Shown here: one piece after another, positions 54,980 to 64,000 of the stretch
How the letters are laid out: every line of letters starts with the position of its first letter
Position numbering within the stretch: position 1 is the stretch's first letter
NCBI GenBank assembly: GCA_963210315.1
Contig: OY723294.1
Location: forward strand, 1,054,001-1,118,000
Source of the DNA: Rhynchopus euleeides
Lineage: Eukaryota; Euglenozoa; Diplonemea; Diplonemida; Diplonemidae
Reading direction: 5' to 3'
Length of the DNA: 64,000 bases
Position numbers and translations under genes: made by a program
Notes under the pieces: generated by a model
What the model saw: the letters and a program-made list of their open reading frames with translations, nothing else
Told to the model about the DNA's origin: nothing
Database searches by the model: none

Positions 54980-55339
54980 TGTGCGTGTGGTTATAAAGTT
55001 TTAAGGCGGTGTCGCCCTGCACGGGCAGTAGCACCTCCCCTTCAGTATCGCACTCCCGAAGGATTCCCCAACACGGCGTGACACCGGTTTCGACGCGTAC
55101 TCTTCGTACCCCTCCCCCCGGCCGCGTCTCTTCAGCGAAGAACCGGGGATAATCGGACCAGGGCTAGCTAAACCCTGGTGGTGTCACGGGTGGGGTTGGA
55201 GAGGGAGAAAAGGAAGTAATGAAGTTGCGAAAAAGTCAAACACTGACACGTGAAATCAATAAAAAGGCGGTATATATCGCCCCCTTGCTGCGACGAAGAC
55301 ACTAAATAGTCAGGCCGCTTCAAGAGTCTTGAGGACTTG
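54980..55339. repeat. 360-bp direct repeat, copy 1
   Basis: It runs from GTGTGGTTAT to GTCTTGAGGACTTG and is about 97% alike to copy 2 by eye. It contains several potential stems (GGCGGTGTCGCC; CCAGGGCTAGCTAAACCCTGG split by a loop; GGCGGTATATATCGCC) and an AATAAA. The two copies enclose 440 bp, so LTR-like ends of a very small retroelement or a duplicated structured unit are both possible. The ends are not canonical TG...CA. Confidence 0.75.
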
Positions 55340-55779
55340 AAGGAAGAAACAGGTTGCTGATGAGTCTCAGGAGCAGGCACCTTTTGTCCGCCCACATGAC
55401 CTTCGCCCGAAGGCGAACCTCGTCCAGCTTGGCTCGATCGCCACAGAGAAGGGGATCATTCTCCGCTGTGGCGAACATCTTAAAAACCGAGGGTGCAGAG
55501 GTGGGGCAGCCCACTGGTGCGACAGCAGACCGCCCCCGGATAGCTATAACTAGTGCATAGGAAGCATACGACGGCACACGCAACAGATGCCGAAGGCACA
55601 ACGGCGGGTCACTTTTAACCACCAGAGGAGTGGCACTCCCGAGGGGTGGGGAAGGGGGGGTAGTCACAACACTTTCGAAGGAAGAAAAGGGGCAAATGGG
55701 ATGTTTTGTGCAAGGTAGAAAGGAAATCACAACATGGGGCAGGGGGGTTTGCTCATCAGGCCTGGGGGATTTTGAGGGT
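55340..55779. other. sequence between the 360-bp direct repeats
   Basis: 440 bp with no supported protein. It would be the internal region if the repeats are LTR-like. A G run lies near 55650. Confidence 0.35.
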
Positions 55780-56138
55780 TTGTGTGTGGTTATCAAGTTT
55801 TAAGGCGGTGTCGCCCTGCACGGGCAGTAGCACCTCCCCTTCAGTATCGCACTCCCGAAGGATTCCCCAACACGACGTGACACCGGTTTCGACGCGTACT
55901 CTTCGTACCCCTCCCCCCGGCCGCGTCTCTTCAGCGAAGAACCGGGGATAATCGGACCAGGGCTAGCTAAACCCTGGTGGTGTCACGGGTGGGGTTGGAG
56001 AGGGAGAAAAGGAAGAAATGAAGTTGCGAAAAAGTCAAACACTGACACGTGAAATCAATAAAAAAGCGGTATATATCGCCCCCTTGCTGCGACAAAGACA
56101 CTAAATAGTCAGGCCGCTCCAAGAGTCTTGAGGGCTTG
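55780..56138. repeat. 360-bp direct repeat, copy 2
   Basis: Second copy, same orientation, ending GTCTTGAGGGCTTG. Substitutions include G to A in CAACACGGCG and GACGAAGAC to GACAAAGAC, and length changes are minimal. Both outer flanks contain TGTGTGYGTGTG, which may be a target duplication or a chance microsatellite. Confidence 0.75.
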
Positions 56139-58152
56139 TGTGTGTGCGTGTGTGTCAGAGGAAATCCATCCAAGCGGCCATCGCTATCAGGCCAGAGGGA
56201 TGTCTCTTTGGGTTCTGGGAGGGTTTGGGGGGAGGGGTATATTTGCGTTGTGTTGCGTCGTGTTGCGCTTCGCCTCAGGAGCGCCCCAATGTCAGGCAGC
56301 TGCTGTTCGGTGGCTTTGGCTTGGGGCCATCTTTGCTTGTGTGTGCATGCAGAAGCGCCAAAACGCATACAGGTTGAATCGCAGTCGGGAGAGGAAAATC
56401 GGAAATGCCACCGGTTTGCCATCGGGTGATTCGCCAGGTTCTCTGCATCCCTCGCCAGCCCCCCACCCACCCACCCCCCCCGACGCAAAGGATGGGGCGG
56501 GGTGAAAGGGGAAGGTTCTGTTCCCGCTCCCCATCCCCCGCCAAACATCACCCCCTCCCCGATTCGTAAGACGGTTTCGGTGGTTTCGTATCTGGTTTGG
56601 TATGATCTGTACACAAAAAAAGTGGCACATGGTGGGCGGGTGTGGGGAGGAAGGGGTTGAATGTGCAAGGCGATGCGCGTGGCATGTGCCTGGTCCAGTC
56701 TCAATTGCAACTCTGGCTGCTAGTCGTCGGAACGCAAAGGGGGTGGAAGGAAGGTATGCAGGGACAGGGAAACGTTCTGCGCTATTTTACAAAGACCATC
56801 CCGTGTGTGTAGTGCATGTGTATGTGCGGCAGTTTGTATCACATCAAGAGCAAGATGCTCGGTGTGTTCTGCTCGCATGCTACCCATGTGTGTCTGCGGA
56901 ATACTCTCGCTTGGGCCCACCGAATCCCCCCCCGCCCCCCAAAAAACAATTCACAAAACAAAGTCAGTACACCAACACAAATTGTTTCCTCCTTGCAACA
57001 ATGCTCCGGTCGATACCCCGCCTTCCCATGCGCAGGGCCCGCACCCCGTCCCCCAAGACTCCAGAGCCTGAGGGTGCAGCATTCCTGCCTTTTGGATATC
57101 TCCTTCCAGGCCTGTGTTGGGGCGGCTGGGGGGCCCGTGTCGCGTTGTGGTGGTGTGGAACAACAAACGGGCCGAGTAACTTGTGGGTGCTCCTAATATT
57201 ACAAAAGAAGAAGAAGAAGAAGAAAAAAATCAACGAGCCGCAGTCTGGTCGTTTCGCACATCGGGCTGGAGGTGGCGATATCAAAATAAGCAGGGCCACA
57301 TCACCCCCCACCCCCCCACCCCCTTCCTGTCGTTACTGGTCGCCCTGCCAGGAGGGTCTGTAGAGGAGGTTGCCTGCACGCGCATCCATACACTTACTTG
57401 TGTATCCCCCCCCCCCCTCCATTCCCCACAAATCCCGACTGAACCCGACATCACACGCGCATCAAGCCCAGTGGCACCGCTTCACAGCACGCTCACTCAC
57501 TCACTCGTATATTCCAAGTGTGGGTATCCCGTAAGTGCGAATACCCGCATCTCCTTCCCCATCTCTCTCTCTCTCTCTCTCTCAAGTGCTTGACAGCGCG
57601 CCGCTGGCGTGCTGCCCCCCTGAAGCGACTGCATCTCTCACGCGCTTTCAGATGCAAAGTGGTGGGAAGGGCCAGCACAGGGAGAGACAAGCTCTGCCCG
57701 ATGTCATACCCCTTCCTTCCCTGTATTGCATGCATGTGTGCGAGTTTTTTGTGCCCCCCCCTGCCGTGTTCAGCAGGTTTCCTTGCCGTTATCAGCGATC
57801 AGCTTGAAGGCGTGTGGGTCGGTGGCTACTGGGTGTGAGAGAGCTTGCCATCAGATCAGCAGATGAAATCACAGACATGTGCGTGTGCTGCAGTGCGGTG
57901 GGGTGGGGGTGGGAGTTCGTCGCTTCGTGTGATTGGAACATGGGTTTGTCGCCATACCCAGGTCCCGTAGGTGGGGATTATGGTTGTGCTCTCTGTGTGG
58001 CAGGCTCTGTTTGTAACAGACGATATTCGGTTGTCTGTTGAAAAAGCGTCGCCTAAAACTGCACGGAGCACTGGGACAAAAGAGGGTCCGCCTTTTTCCG
58101 TCAACTCTGACATGGGGAGGGACAGCTGGAGCCACTGGCGGGGTGCTGTGTT
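56139..58152. other. spacer, one weak candidate exon only
   Basis: GT- and C-rich stretches, an AAG microsatellite at about 57206-57226 and a CT run at about 57564-57583. One ATG at 57001 opens a frame discussed separately; otherwise nothing recognisable. Confidence 0.45.
57001..57363 (+). CDS. weak candidate first exon with presequence-like N-terminus
   Basis: The frame from the ATG at 57001 begins MLRSIPRLPMRRARTP, an Arg-rich amphipathic start like a mitochondrial presequence, then a hydrophobic Gly/Trp stretch (FGYLLPGLCWGGWGARVAL). After about residue 65 it runs into an AAG microsatellite and stops at 57363, so the real exon would have to end earlier. No second exon could be located. 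It may be chance. Confidence 0.2.
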   Translation: MLRSIPRLPMRRARTPSPKTPEPEGAAFLPFGYLLPGLCWGGWGARVALWWCGTTNGPSNLWVLLILQKKKKKKKKINEPQSGRFAHRAGGGDIKISRATSPPTPPPPSCRYWSPCQEGL

Positions 58153-58204
58153 GACTTCAGGGGGCTCCCAACGTGCTTCGGCACACCGGGTTCTTGGCCT
58201 GCGG
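58153..58204 (+). repeat. leader repeat of the retrotransposon, copy 1
   Basis: A 52-bp unit (starts GACTTCAGGGGGCTCCCAAC, ends TTCTTGGCCTGCGG) with a short GTGC-TTCG-GCAC stem-loop. A second copy starts 116 bp downstream. Tandem units ahead of ORF1 could be monomers of an internal promoter or a structured 5' leader. Confidence 0.6.
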
Positions 58205-58268
58205 CGGCATGGTAGTCGGTCAGAGAGGCCAGCGCTTGGTCGGGGACTACTCAGAGAGGGCGTGTGCG

Positions 58269-58320
58269 GACTTCAGGGGGCTCCCAACGTGCATCTGCAC
58301 ACCGGGTTCTTGGCCTGCGG
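58269..58320 (+). repeat. leader repeat of the retrotransposon, copy 2
   Basis: Same unit as at 58153, but the loop is ATCT instead of TTCG while the GTGC/GCAC stem is unchanged. Variation limited to the loop is what a selected RNA hairpin would show. Confidence 0.6.
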
Positions 58321-58595
58321 ACGTAGATTGCCTAAAGGTTTAGAAACCGGCCGAGCCCGTGGGGGTGACGAACGTACTGCCGGCCCGGGATTGTCAAGGT
58401 TCTTTCCCCAGATGGCTCACCAGTACCACCAAACCACACGGAGAGCAAAACCGCCGGGGAGGGGGTGGGGGAAGGTGGGAAGGGCGGCATGCCGAACTAC
58501 AGCAAGGATGGCCAACAATGCGATCACTGCAAACAAGGCATGGGACACAAGAGGGAAAAAAAAAAGGGGAACACAACTGACACATCACACACACA

Positions 58596-60320
58596 ATGTC
58601 CCACGCTGCCTCTGTCCCCCTGCACCCCTCCTCGACGGGGTTCCCTGGGGAGGCGTCGGCTAAGCCGGCGCCGAGCGAAGCTGCAGGGAAGAGGCACAAG
58701 TGGGTGCTGAGGGAAAAGGAGTGGAGTGCCGACGTCAGGCACTCAACCGACGAGCTGGCCGCCAAGGGCGGCGTAATGCTGTGCGCCAAAGGCGACGCAC
58801 AGCGCCTGATCGCGAGGTGCAGGGAGCACCCGCCGCCGGGACCGGCGGCAATCCTGACCGTCGAGGCGACGGAGGGGGGGAAGGGGCGCAGCCGCGTCCT
58901 CTCCCTCCTGGTCGAGCGCGACGGCGAGACCCGGGGGCTGCGGCGGCACCTGCTGCAGCTCCACAGTGACCCCGTACACTACGGGGCCAGCAGCAGCCCG
59001 GGCCTGAAAGCCCCCAAGGGCAGCCGGGAGTGGGTGGTGATGGAAGCACCGCCAGCCACCCCCCTCACACACACACACATCCGCACCTGGCTGCGGGCCC
59101 ACGGCGCGGAGCCGGACGCGGTCATCGCGATGACCGGCACCACCTGGGCCCGCCGCTTCAAGGTGGGTGTGGACAGTCGACAGGTCAAGGACCTGCTGCG
59201 TGCGAGCGGCGAGAGCGACATCTTCTGCCGCCCCCACTTCCACACCACCACACACCCCGACACAGTCGTGCGCCTGCCGCCCGACACCACCATCCAGCAG
59301 GCACAGGAGAAGGCGAGCCGGCTGAGCGGAAGGGTCGTCCTTGTCAAGGGCGGCCTCGGCATCGCAGTGCCGAACACCGCCGGGCACCACGCCACGGCAG
59401 CAGTCGTCGGCGACGAAGCTGCAACCCCCCTGCAGGGGAAATATGTGCTGGAGGGGCTGCCCCCGGAGTACACCGCCCGCTGCACCCGGGACCTGCTGGA
59501 GGAGATGGGCTGGCAGGCGCGCATCCTGGCGTCAACCAGGGTGCCGAACGGGCGGGCAGTCCTGCTGCGCGCCCCCACCACCCCCCAGAAACTCGGCGCG
59601 TACTGCGTCGACAACAACACCTACCTGGTGTTGCGGCGGTACCGCGAACCCGAGGACTTGGGGCTCTTCCCCCGCCGGCGGAGGCCAAAGCGCACCAAGC
59701 CCCCACCGGAGCCGACCCCACCACCCGCAGCACCGGAGCAGCCGAAGGGAGGAGTGCCGGGGAGTGAGCTGGCGAGTAAGAAGACAAAGAAGAAGACGAA
59801 GAAGAAGGGGGCCACGACCGACGCTGAGATGAAGGACAGCGGCCCCCCCCACGCCACCACCACTACCACCGACCCCGCCGCCGCCGCCGCCACCAACCTC
59901 GCCAGGGTGCAAGCCCTCCTCGAGCAGGCGGAACAGCGTGCTGCCGAGGCAGAGCGGCGGGCAGCCGCTGCAGAGGAGCGGGCCGCGAACCAGGAGAGAC
60001 AGTTCGCGGCCGCCCTGCAGGCAATGCAGGCCCGCCTGCAGCACCTGGAGGCGGCAGCACATCCGCAGTCAAAACCGAAGAAGACCACCAAGCCGGGCAC
60101 CAGCTCCCCCTCCCGAAAGACCGAGCCGGCCGCCACCACCCCAAACCGGGGGACCAAGGGCTCACCCCCGAAGTCCGCCTCCCCGGCCAGAACCCACACG
60201 GGGCTAACCCCCAAGAAGAAGAGCCGGGCACTCTCTCCGTCCCGGACCGCAACCCTGCGCACAAAGCACCCGAAGGAGCGGTTGCACAAACGTCAGTGCG
60301 AAGAGGTCCTCTTCAACTGA
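58596..60320 (+). CDS. retrotransposon ORF1 protein (RNA-binding, coiled-coil)
   Basis: 574 residues. The N-terminal 350 form mixed alpha/beta sequence; KYVLEGLPPEYTARCTRDLL followed by GRAVLLRAP resembles an RRM fold, tentatively. Basic patches RRRRPKRTK (near 365) and KKTKKKTKKKG (near 394) could bind RNA. An Ala/Glu/Arg/Gln-rich coiled coil lies at about 430-487, followed by a Ser/Thr/Pro/Lys tail. ORF1 proteins of non-LTR elements bind the element RNA and trimerise through such coils. There is no CCHC zinc knuckle. It ends with TGA at 60318-60320, and the same frame continues without another stop into the 2A sequence. Confidence 0.8.
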   Translation: MSHAASVPLHPSSTGFPGEASAKPAPSEAAGKRHKWVLREKEWSADVRHSTDELAAKGGVMLCAKGDAQRLIARCREHPPPGPAAILTVEATEGGKGRSRVLSLLVERDGETRGLRRHLLQLHSDPVHYGASSSPGLKAPKGSREWVVMEAPPATPLTHTHIRTWLRAHGAEPDAVIAMTGTTWARRFKVGVDSRQVKDLLRASGESDIFCRPHFHTTTHPDTVVRLPPDTTIQQAQEKASRLSGRVVLVKGGLGIAVPNTAGHHATAAVVGDEAATPLQGKYVLEGLPPEYTARCTRDLLEEMGWQARILASTRVPNGRAVLLRAPTTPQKLGAYCVDNNTYLVLRRYREPEDLGLFPRRRRPKRTKPPPEPTPPPAAPEQPKGGVPGSELASKKTKKKTKKKGATTDAEMKDSGPPHATTTTTDPAAAAATNLARVQALLEQAEQRAAEAERRAAAAEERAANQERQFAAALQAMQARLQHLEAAAHPQSKPKKTTKPGTSSPSRKTEPAATTPNRGTKGSPPKSASPARTHTGLTPKKKSRALSPSRTATLRTKHPKERLHKRQCEEVLFN

Positions 60321-60425
60321 CGGGGAGGCCCGCCATCTCCAGGCCTGCAGCGCCACATCTACGAGACCGGGCGTGACCTCCTCCTCAGGGCGGGTGACAT
60401 CGAGCAGAACCCTGGCCCGGCGCAG
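60321..60425 (+). other. 2A ribosome-skipping sequence at the ORF1/ORF2 junction
   Basis: In the frame of ORF1, directly after its TGA, the translation includes LLLRAGDIEQNPGP, a full match to the 2A consensus D(V/I)ExNPGP preceded by a Leu-rich helix. Ribosome skipping would fall between Gly (60414-60416) and Pro (60417-60419). No ATG lies between the TGA and the 2A. It therefore makes most sense if ribosomes enter from ORF1, by readthrough or before a recent stop mutation. Confidence 0.8.
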
Positions 60426-63400
60426 CACCTCAAGTGCCTGACCTGGAACTGCAACGGACTCACCGAGGCAAAAAGGGCGGAGCTCCAGCACCACCTCGCA
60501 ACCCAGCGGTATGACGTAGTGCATCTGCAGGAACTCCGAGCAGCACAGGGGGGGACCCCAAGTTCCCGGGCTACTCCGTCTTTCTCCGACGCCGCACCCA
60601 GAAGCGCTGTAAGGGGACGCTCACCTCCGGAGGCGGGATCGCAACCCTAGTGCGGGAGGACCTACACGCGACTCTTATTGCCACCGCACCAAACGCCAGT
60701 GTGACCGAGACCCTCACGGTGCGCGTCACGGGGCCAGAAAGCGCTATCACCTTCACCGATGTATACCGCCCCTCGGGAGTCGGCACTAGCAACGACCCAC
60801 GCCGCGACGACTTCTCTACATCCCTGCTACCACACACGCCGGAGTCCATCATCGCCGGCGACTTCAACATCCACAACCGTGCCTGGGATAAACATGCGCG
60901 CTGCGACGACAAGGGAACAGACCTGTACCACTGGTCCCTCCTCAACGGCATGTCGCTGTGCAACGACCCTGACCACCCCACACGCATGCGCCGCGACTCC
61001 AAGTCCTCGCCGGACATTGTCTTCGCCCACTACGAGCTGGGGGAGGTCACCTGGAATACCCTAGACCAGTGGCAGTCCGATCACTTCGCCATACAATACA
61101 CCGTCCCCTTTGCACGAACGCCAGCTGCAGCCACACACCCGGCAGCCAAAGCCCGCCAACTATGGAACTGGGCAGCGGCAGACTGGCCCGCATTCACTGA
61201 GGAGCTGGAACGGCTGTCACGCAAAGTGACGAAGTGGAATGACCCGAAGGAATCCTTCCACAAGTGGCTGGGACTGGTACGCACGGTCGCAGCCAAACAC
61301 ATCCCGACGAAGCGAAGCTCTCGCCCCCGCAAGCGGTGGTTCACAAGCAAGGTGAAACGTGCGATACGGGCGCGGAACGAGGAATCGCGCAGACACGCCC
61401 AGACCGCACACCTGTCCCAGGACGACTACGACAAGCTGGACAAGCTGACCACCGACGCCACCAACGCCGTCCTCGAAGCAAAGCGCACAACCTGGGAAAC
61501 CAGGTGCCAGGCCGCGAGCACCAGCAGCGACCTCGGCGCCACCTTCCGGCTTGTGCGAGAACTCGACGGCCGCAAAATCCAACAGGCTGCCTTCCCACTT
61601 GTCGACGGAGGGGTCCCGGTGACCGACCCCAAAGCTAAGGCGGACCTCCTCTGCAGCCACTACGTCAAGATCAGCGAAGGAAGCGACCAACAGCCACAAG
61701 CAGCACACACCCCGCAGCATGCGAATGACCAGACACCCCCCGAGCTCTCAGCTGCCGAAGACGACTTCTCCAAAGAGGAGCTGAACGCGGCTCTATCCGA
61801 ACTGCAGGAGCGGAAATCCCCAGGGCCTGACGACCTCAACAACGAGCTGCTGATGCATCTGGGCCCCCAGGCACGGCAGGGACTCCTGCATGTGCTGAAC
61901 CTGTCGTGGAACAGCGGCATCCTCCCCGACGCGTGGACACGAGCAGTCATCATCCCGATCCTGAAACCGGGGAAGCCAGCAACGGCAGCGTCCTCGTACC
62001 GACCAATCGCGCTCACCAGCACAGCGTGCAAGGTGCTAGAAAAAATGGTGAAGAGGCGCATGGAGCAGCTCATGCTCGACGACGCCTACCCACAGGTGGA
62101 GGGGCACTGCGCGAACCAGGCAGGGTTCCAGCGGCTGAGATCGACAACCGACCAACTAGCCTACATCACCCAAACAGCGACGGACGCCCTCTCCTCCGGA
62201 AAGGCAGCTGTCACCCTGTACTTCGACCTCGAGAAAGCCTTCGACAAGGTCAGCAAGCACGCAGTCATCAACAGTGTCAGACGGAAGGGCTTCCCCCCGA
62301 AATTCACCAGATGGCTACACAACTACCTCAGCAACCGCCGAGCCGCCGCACAGGTGCACGGGGTAAGAAGCGACTACTACGACTTCAACAACGGGGTCCC
62401 GCAGGGAACAGTGCTCTCGCCCCTGCTCTTCAACTGCGTGATGGACGATGTATCTCGAGCCATCACCGCCTCCCCTAACATCCACCCAGCGGTGTTCGCA
62501 GATGACATCGCAGTACTCGTCGTCGGGGACAACTACACTGAAGCCCTAAGCACCGCACAGGGCGTCATATCCACACTCGCCGCCGAAATCCCACTCCACG
62601 GGCTGCAGCTCTCCCCCAGTAAGTGCTGCTACACGCTGATGGGAACGACGCCCGCAGCGTTGGGCGAGCACAGACGCATGGAGCTCCCAGACGGCACCCC
62701 CCTCCAGCACGAATCGACAGCGAAGTACCTCGGGGTCTACATCGATGCCTGCCACACGATGACAGACCACGTCGACCACGTCGTGACCACCTGCATGCGA
62801 CGCCTGAGCATTCTGCGTATGTTGGCAGGCACTGACTGGGGCTCAAGTGGAGACACGCTGCGCCAGGCCTACCTGACATATGTCTACCCCATCCTGATGT
62901 ACGCCGCCAGCGTCTACACCCCTGGCCTGTCCACGAAGAACCTCAAACGCCTGCGAGATGTCCACCGCATGGCAGCCCTGATCATCACGGGCTGTATGAA
63001 GAACACCAGCACGGCAAAGCTCCTCTGGGAATCACACCTGCGAGACCTCGACCTCGACTTCAAGGTCGCGGTGTGCACAGACCACGAACGCTTCCGCCGC
63101 GTGCCCCACTCCCCAGGATACCGGGCGCAACTAAACACCGGGAACACGGGAGGCAGCTGGCTACATCAGGCACGGAGTCTGGTGAAATCCTCGAAGGTCG
63201 ACGGGCGCACCCCCCTGCTGGCCCCCCTGCATGCAGCACACCCCATCCCCCCCTGGGAATGGAACCTGGTGCTGCCACGAGTACACATCCTGGCGACGCT
63301 GCCGGGGCTCACCGCCCCAAAGGCCGCCACCCCGAAAGACACCCTCCGGGACCTGGCAGAGCAGACCATCCAGGCCCTCCCGACATGCGCCTGGCATGTG

Positions 63401-64000
63401 TACACCGACGGGTCAGTCTCCAACTCCACATCGCGGCAACAGCAGGGCGGCGCAGGAGCAGCGGTGTACAGCATGCCGGAGGGCCGCCTCAGGAAAAAGC
63501 TCGCCTGGCCGGCAGGACTCCGCTGCATCAGCTACCAGGCGGAGCTGGTGGCCATCAGAGAATCCCTCGCTCACCTATGCACCCTGGTATCCCCAGGCGA
63601 AACGATCGCCATCCTCACAGACTCGCAGAGCGCACTGAACGCGCTGCTGAGCGGCCCGCAGCGAGCGAGAGGATCCACCGAATGGGACATCTGGAGGTGG
63701 TTGAACGAGCTCGCCCAAACCCACGATGTCACCACCCACCTCCGCTACATCCCGTCACACGTTGGGGTAGCAGGGAACGAACTCGCTGACAAACAGGCGC
63801 AAATCGGTGCCTTCCGGCCGCAGATGGAACCGGTTAGCCTCGCGTCGGCTCGTGTCGTCCTCCGCCGACACATCTACAACGACGCAACGGTGCCCCGCAC
63901 GGACAGCGTGTACGCGTACCGTTCGGGAATCGGGGAGACGCGACTGCAACGCCCCGACCTCCGCATGGAGGGACTCACCCGCTTAGGGGAAACCACCATC
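60417..64000 (+). CDS. retrotransposon ORF2: AP-endonuclease, reverse transcriptase, RNase H (partial, one frameshift)
   Basis: The endonuclease starts LKCLTWNCNGL (60429), with AGDFNIHN, SPDIVFAH and QSDHF as catalytic motifs. The reverse transcriptase (about 61815-62620) has KSPGPDDLNNELL, SYRPIALTS, YFDLEKAFDK (motif A), NGVPQGTVLSPLLFN and VFADDIAVLV (motif C, catalytic DD). RNase H (about 63395-63830) has HVYTDGS, YQAELVAIRESL, LTDSQSAL and SHVGVAGNELADKQA, so D, E, D and the late D are all present. At 60548-60554 a run of seven G shifts the frame by one; eight would join QELRAAQG to FPGYSVFLRRR. After that the frame is open to the window end. All catalytic residues are intact, so decay is recent, or the G run is a sequencing or slippage effect. 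Confidence 0.85.

Larger units (their letters stand above)
58153..64000 (+). mobile_element. non-LTR retrotransposon of I/ingi type, 3' end outside the window
   Basis: Order: repeated leader, ORF1 (basic, coiled coil), single TGA, 2A sequence, AP-endonuclease, reverse transcriptase, RNase H. The combination of APE, RT and RNase H places it with the I, ingi/L1Tc and related clades. The 2A sequence recalls L1Tc of Trypanosoma cruzi. The 5' boundary is not certain; the leader repeats are taken as part of the element. A one-base loss in a G run breaks ORF2, so this copy may be inactive. Confidence 0.85.

Noticed and set aside
54980..56138. Direct repeats as canonical LTRs of a retrotransposon
   Set aside because: The ends are not TG...CA, the interior is only 440 bp and shows no gag/pol, primer site or clear target duplication; kept only as a direct repeat.
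58979..60289. Minus-strand ORFs opposite retrotransposon ORF1
   Set aside because: Shadow frames of a GC-rich coding sequence with a coiled coil; no domain.
1..64000. tRNA, rRNA or spliced-leader RNA genes
   Set aside because: I looked for T-loop-like GGTTCGANTCC, rRNA core motifs and a conserved leader by eye and saw none I could support; a covariance scan would be needed to exclude them.

Overview
The window looks like nuclear DNA of a unicellular eukaryote, most probably a euglenozoan (a diplonemid-like organism is my best guess; this is inference, not proof). The reasons are as follows. All eleven supported cellular genes lie on the + strand over about 51 kb, as in the unidirectional gene clusters of Euglenozoa. 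Most start codons sit shortly downstream of a pyrimidine tract plus AG, as expected for spliced-leader or cis acceptor sites. The genes also carry ordinary GT-AG cis-introns (43 to 401 nt). A non-LTR retrotransposon at the right edge combines a 2A sequence, an AP endonuclease, a reverse transcriptase and an RNase H, the combination known from the L1Tc/ingi elements of trypanosomes. Exons are GC-rich; spacers are full of homopolymer C, G and T runs.

Layout. 251-8591: three tandem paralogues, each with two cold-shock domains split by one intron at the same codon (two have long Gly-rich tails). 13552-14142: a ChaC-type gamma-glutamylcyclotransferase. 15213-26732: a five-exon gene for a 3591-residue homologue of SZT2, the large KICSTOR subunit that links GATOR1 to lysosomes in amino-acid signalling to TORC1; it carries a ZZ-like zinc finger. 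30059-32887: a mitochondrial PPR-like helical-repeat protein. 38433-40271: a divergent Ras/Rab-like GTPase with a myristoylation-type N-terminus. 41087-42493: an auxin-efflux-carrier/PILS family transporter. 43673-45081: a ZnT6 (SLC30A6)-like zinc transporter subunit. 46468-47727: a LanC-like protein. 48423-51219: an ABCD (peroxisomal) half ABC transporter. 58596 to the right edge: the non-LTR retrotransposon, cut off by the window.

Between the genes are two zones of nested mobile DNA. In 26.7-28.2 kb a terminal-inverted-repeat element carries an inserted second element with an 11-bp target duplication. In 33.2-37.4 kb a 1.5-kb TA-type DNA transposon is disrupted by a hAT-like element (8-bp target duplication) that itself contains a foldback element, and two more right-hand transposon ends follow. 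In 52.5-56.1 kb a 340-bp AT-rich palindrome sits in a GTTTCC-rich element, next to an element with about 195-bp inverted ends and a pair of 360-bp direct repeats.

The cellular genes do not form an obvious pathway. Their co-orientation suggests shared polycistronic transcription rather than shared function. Most interesting are the ORF1-UGA-2A-ORF2 layout of the retrotransposon, the SZT2 homologue, the concerted cold-shock paralogues and the readable record of nested insertions.
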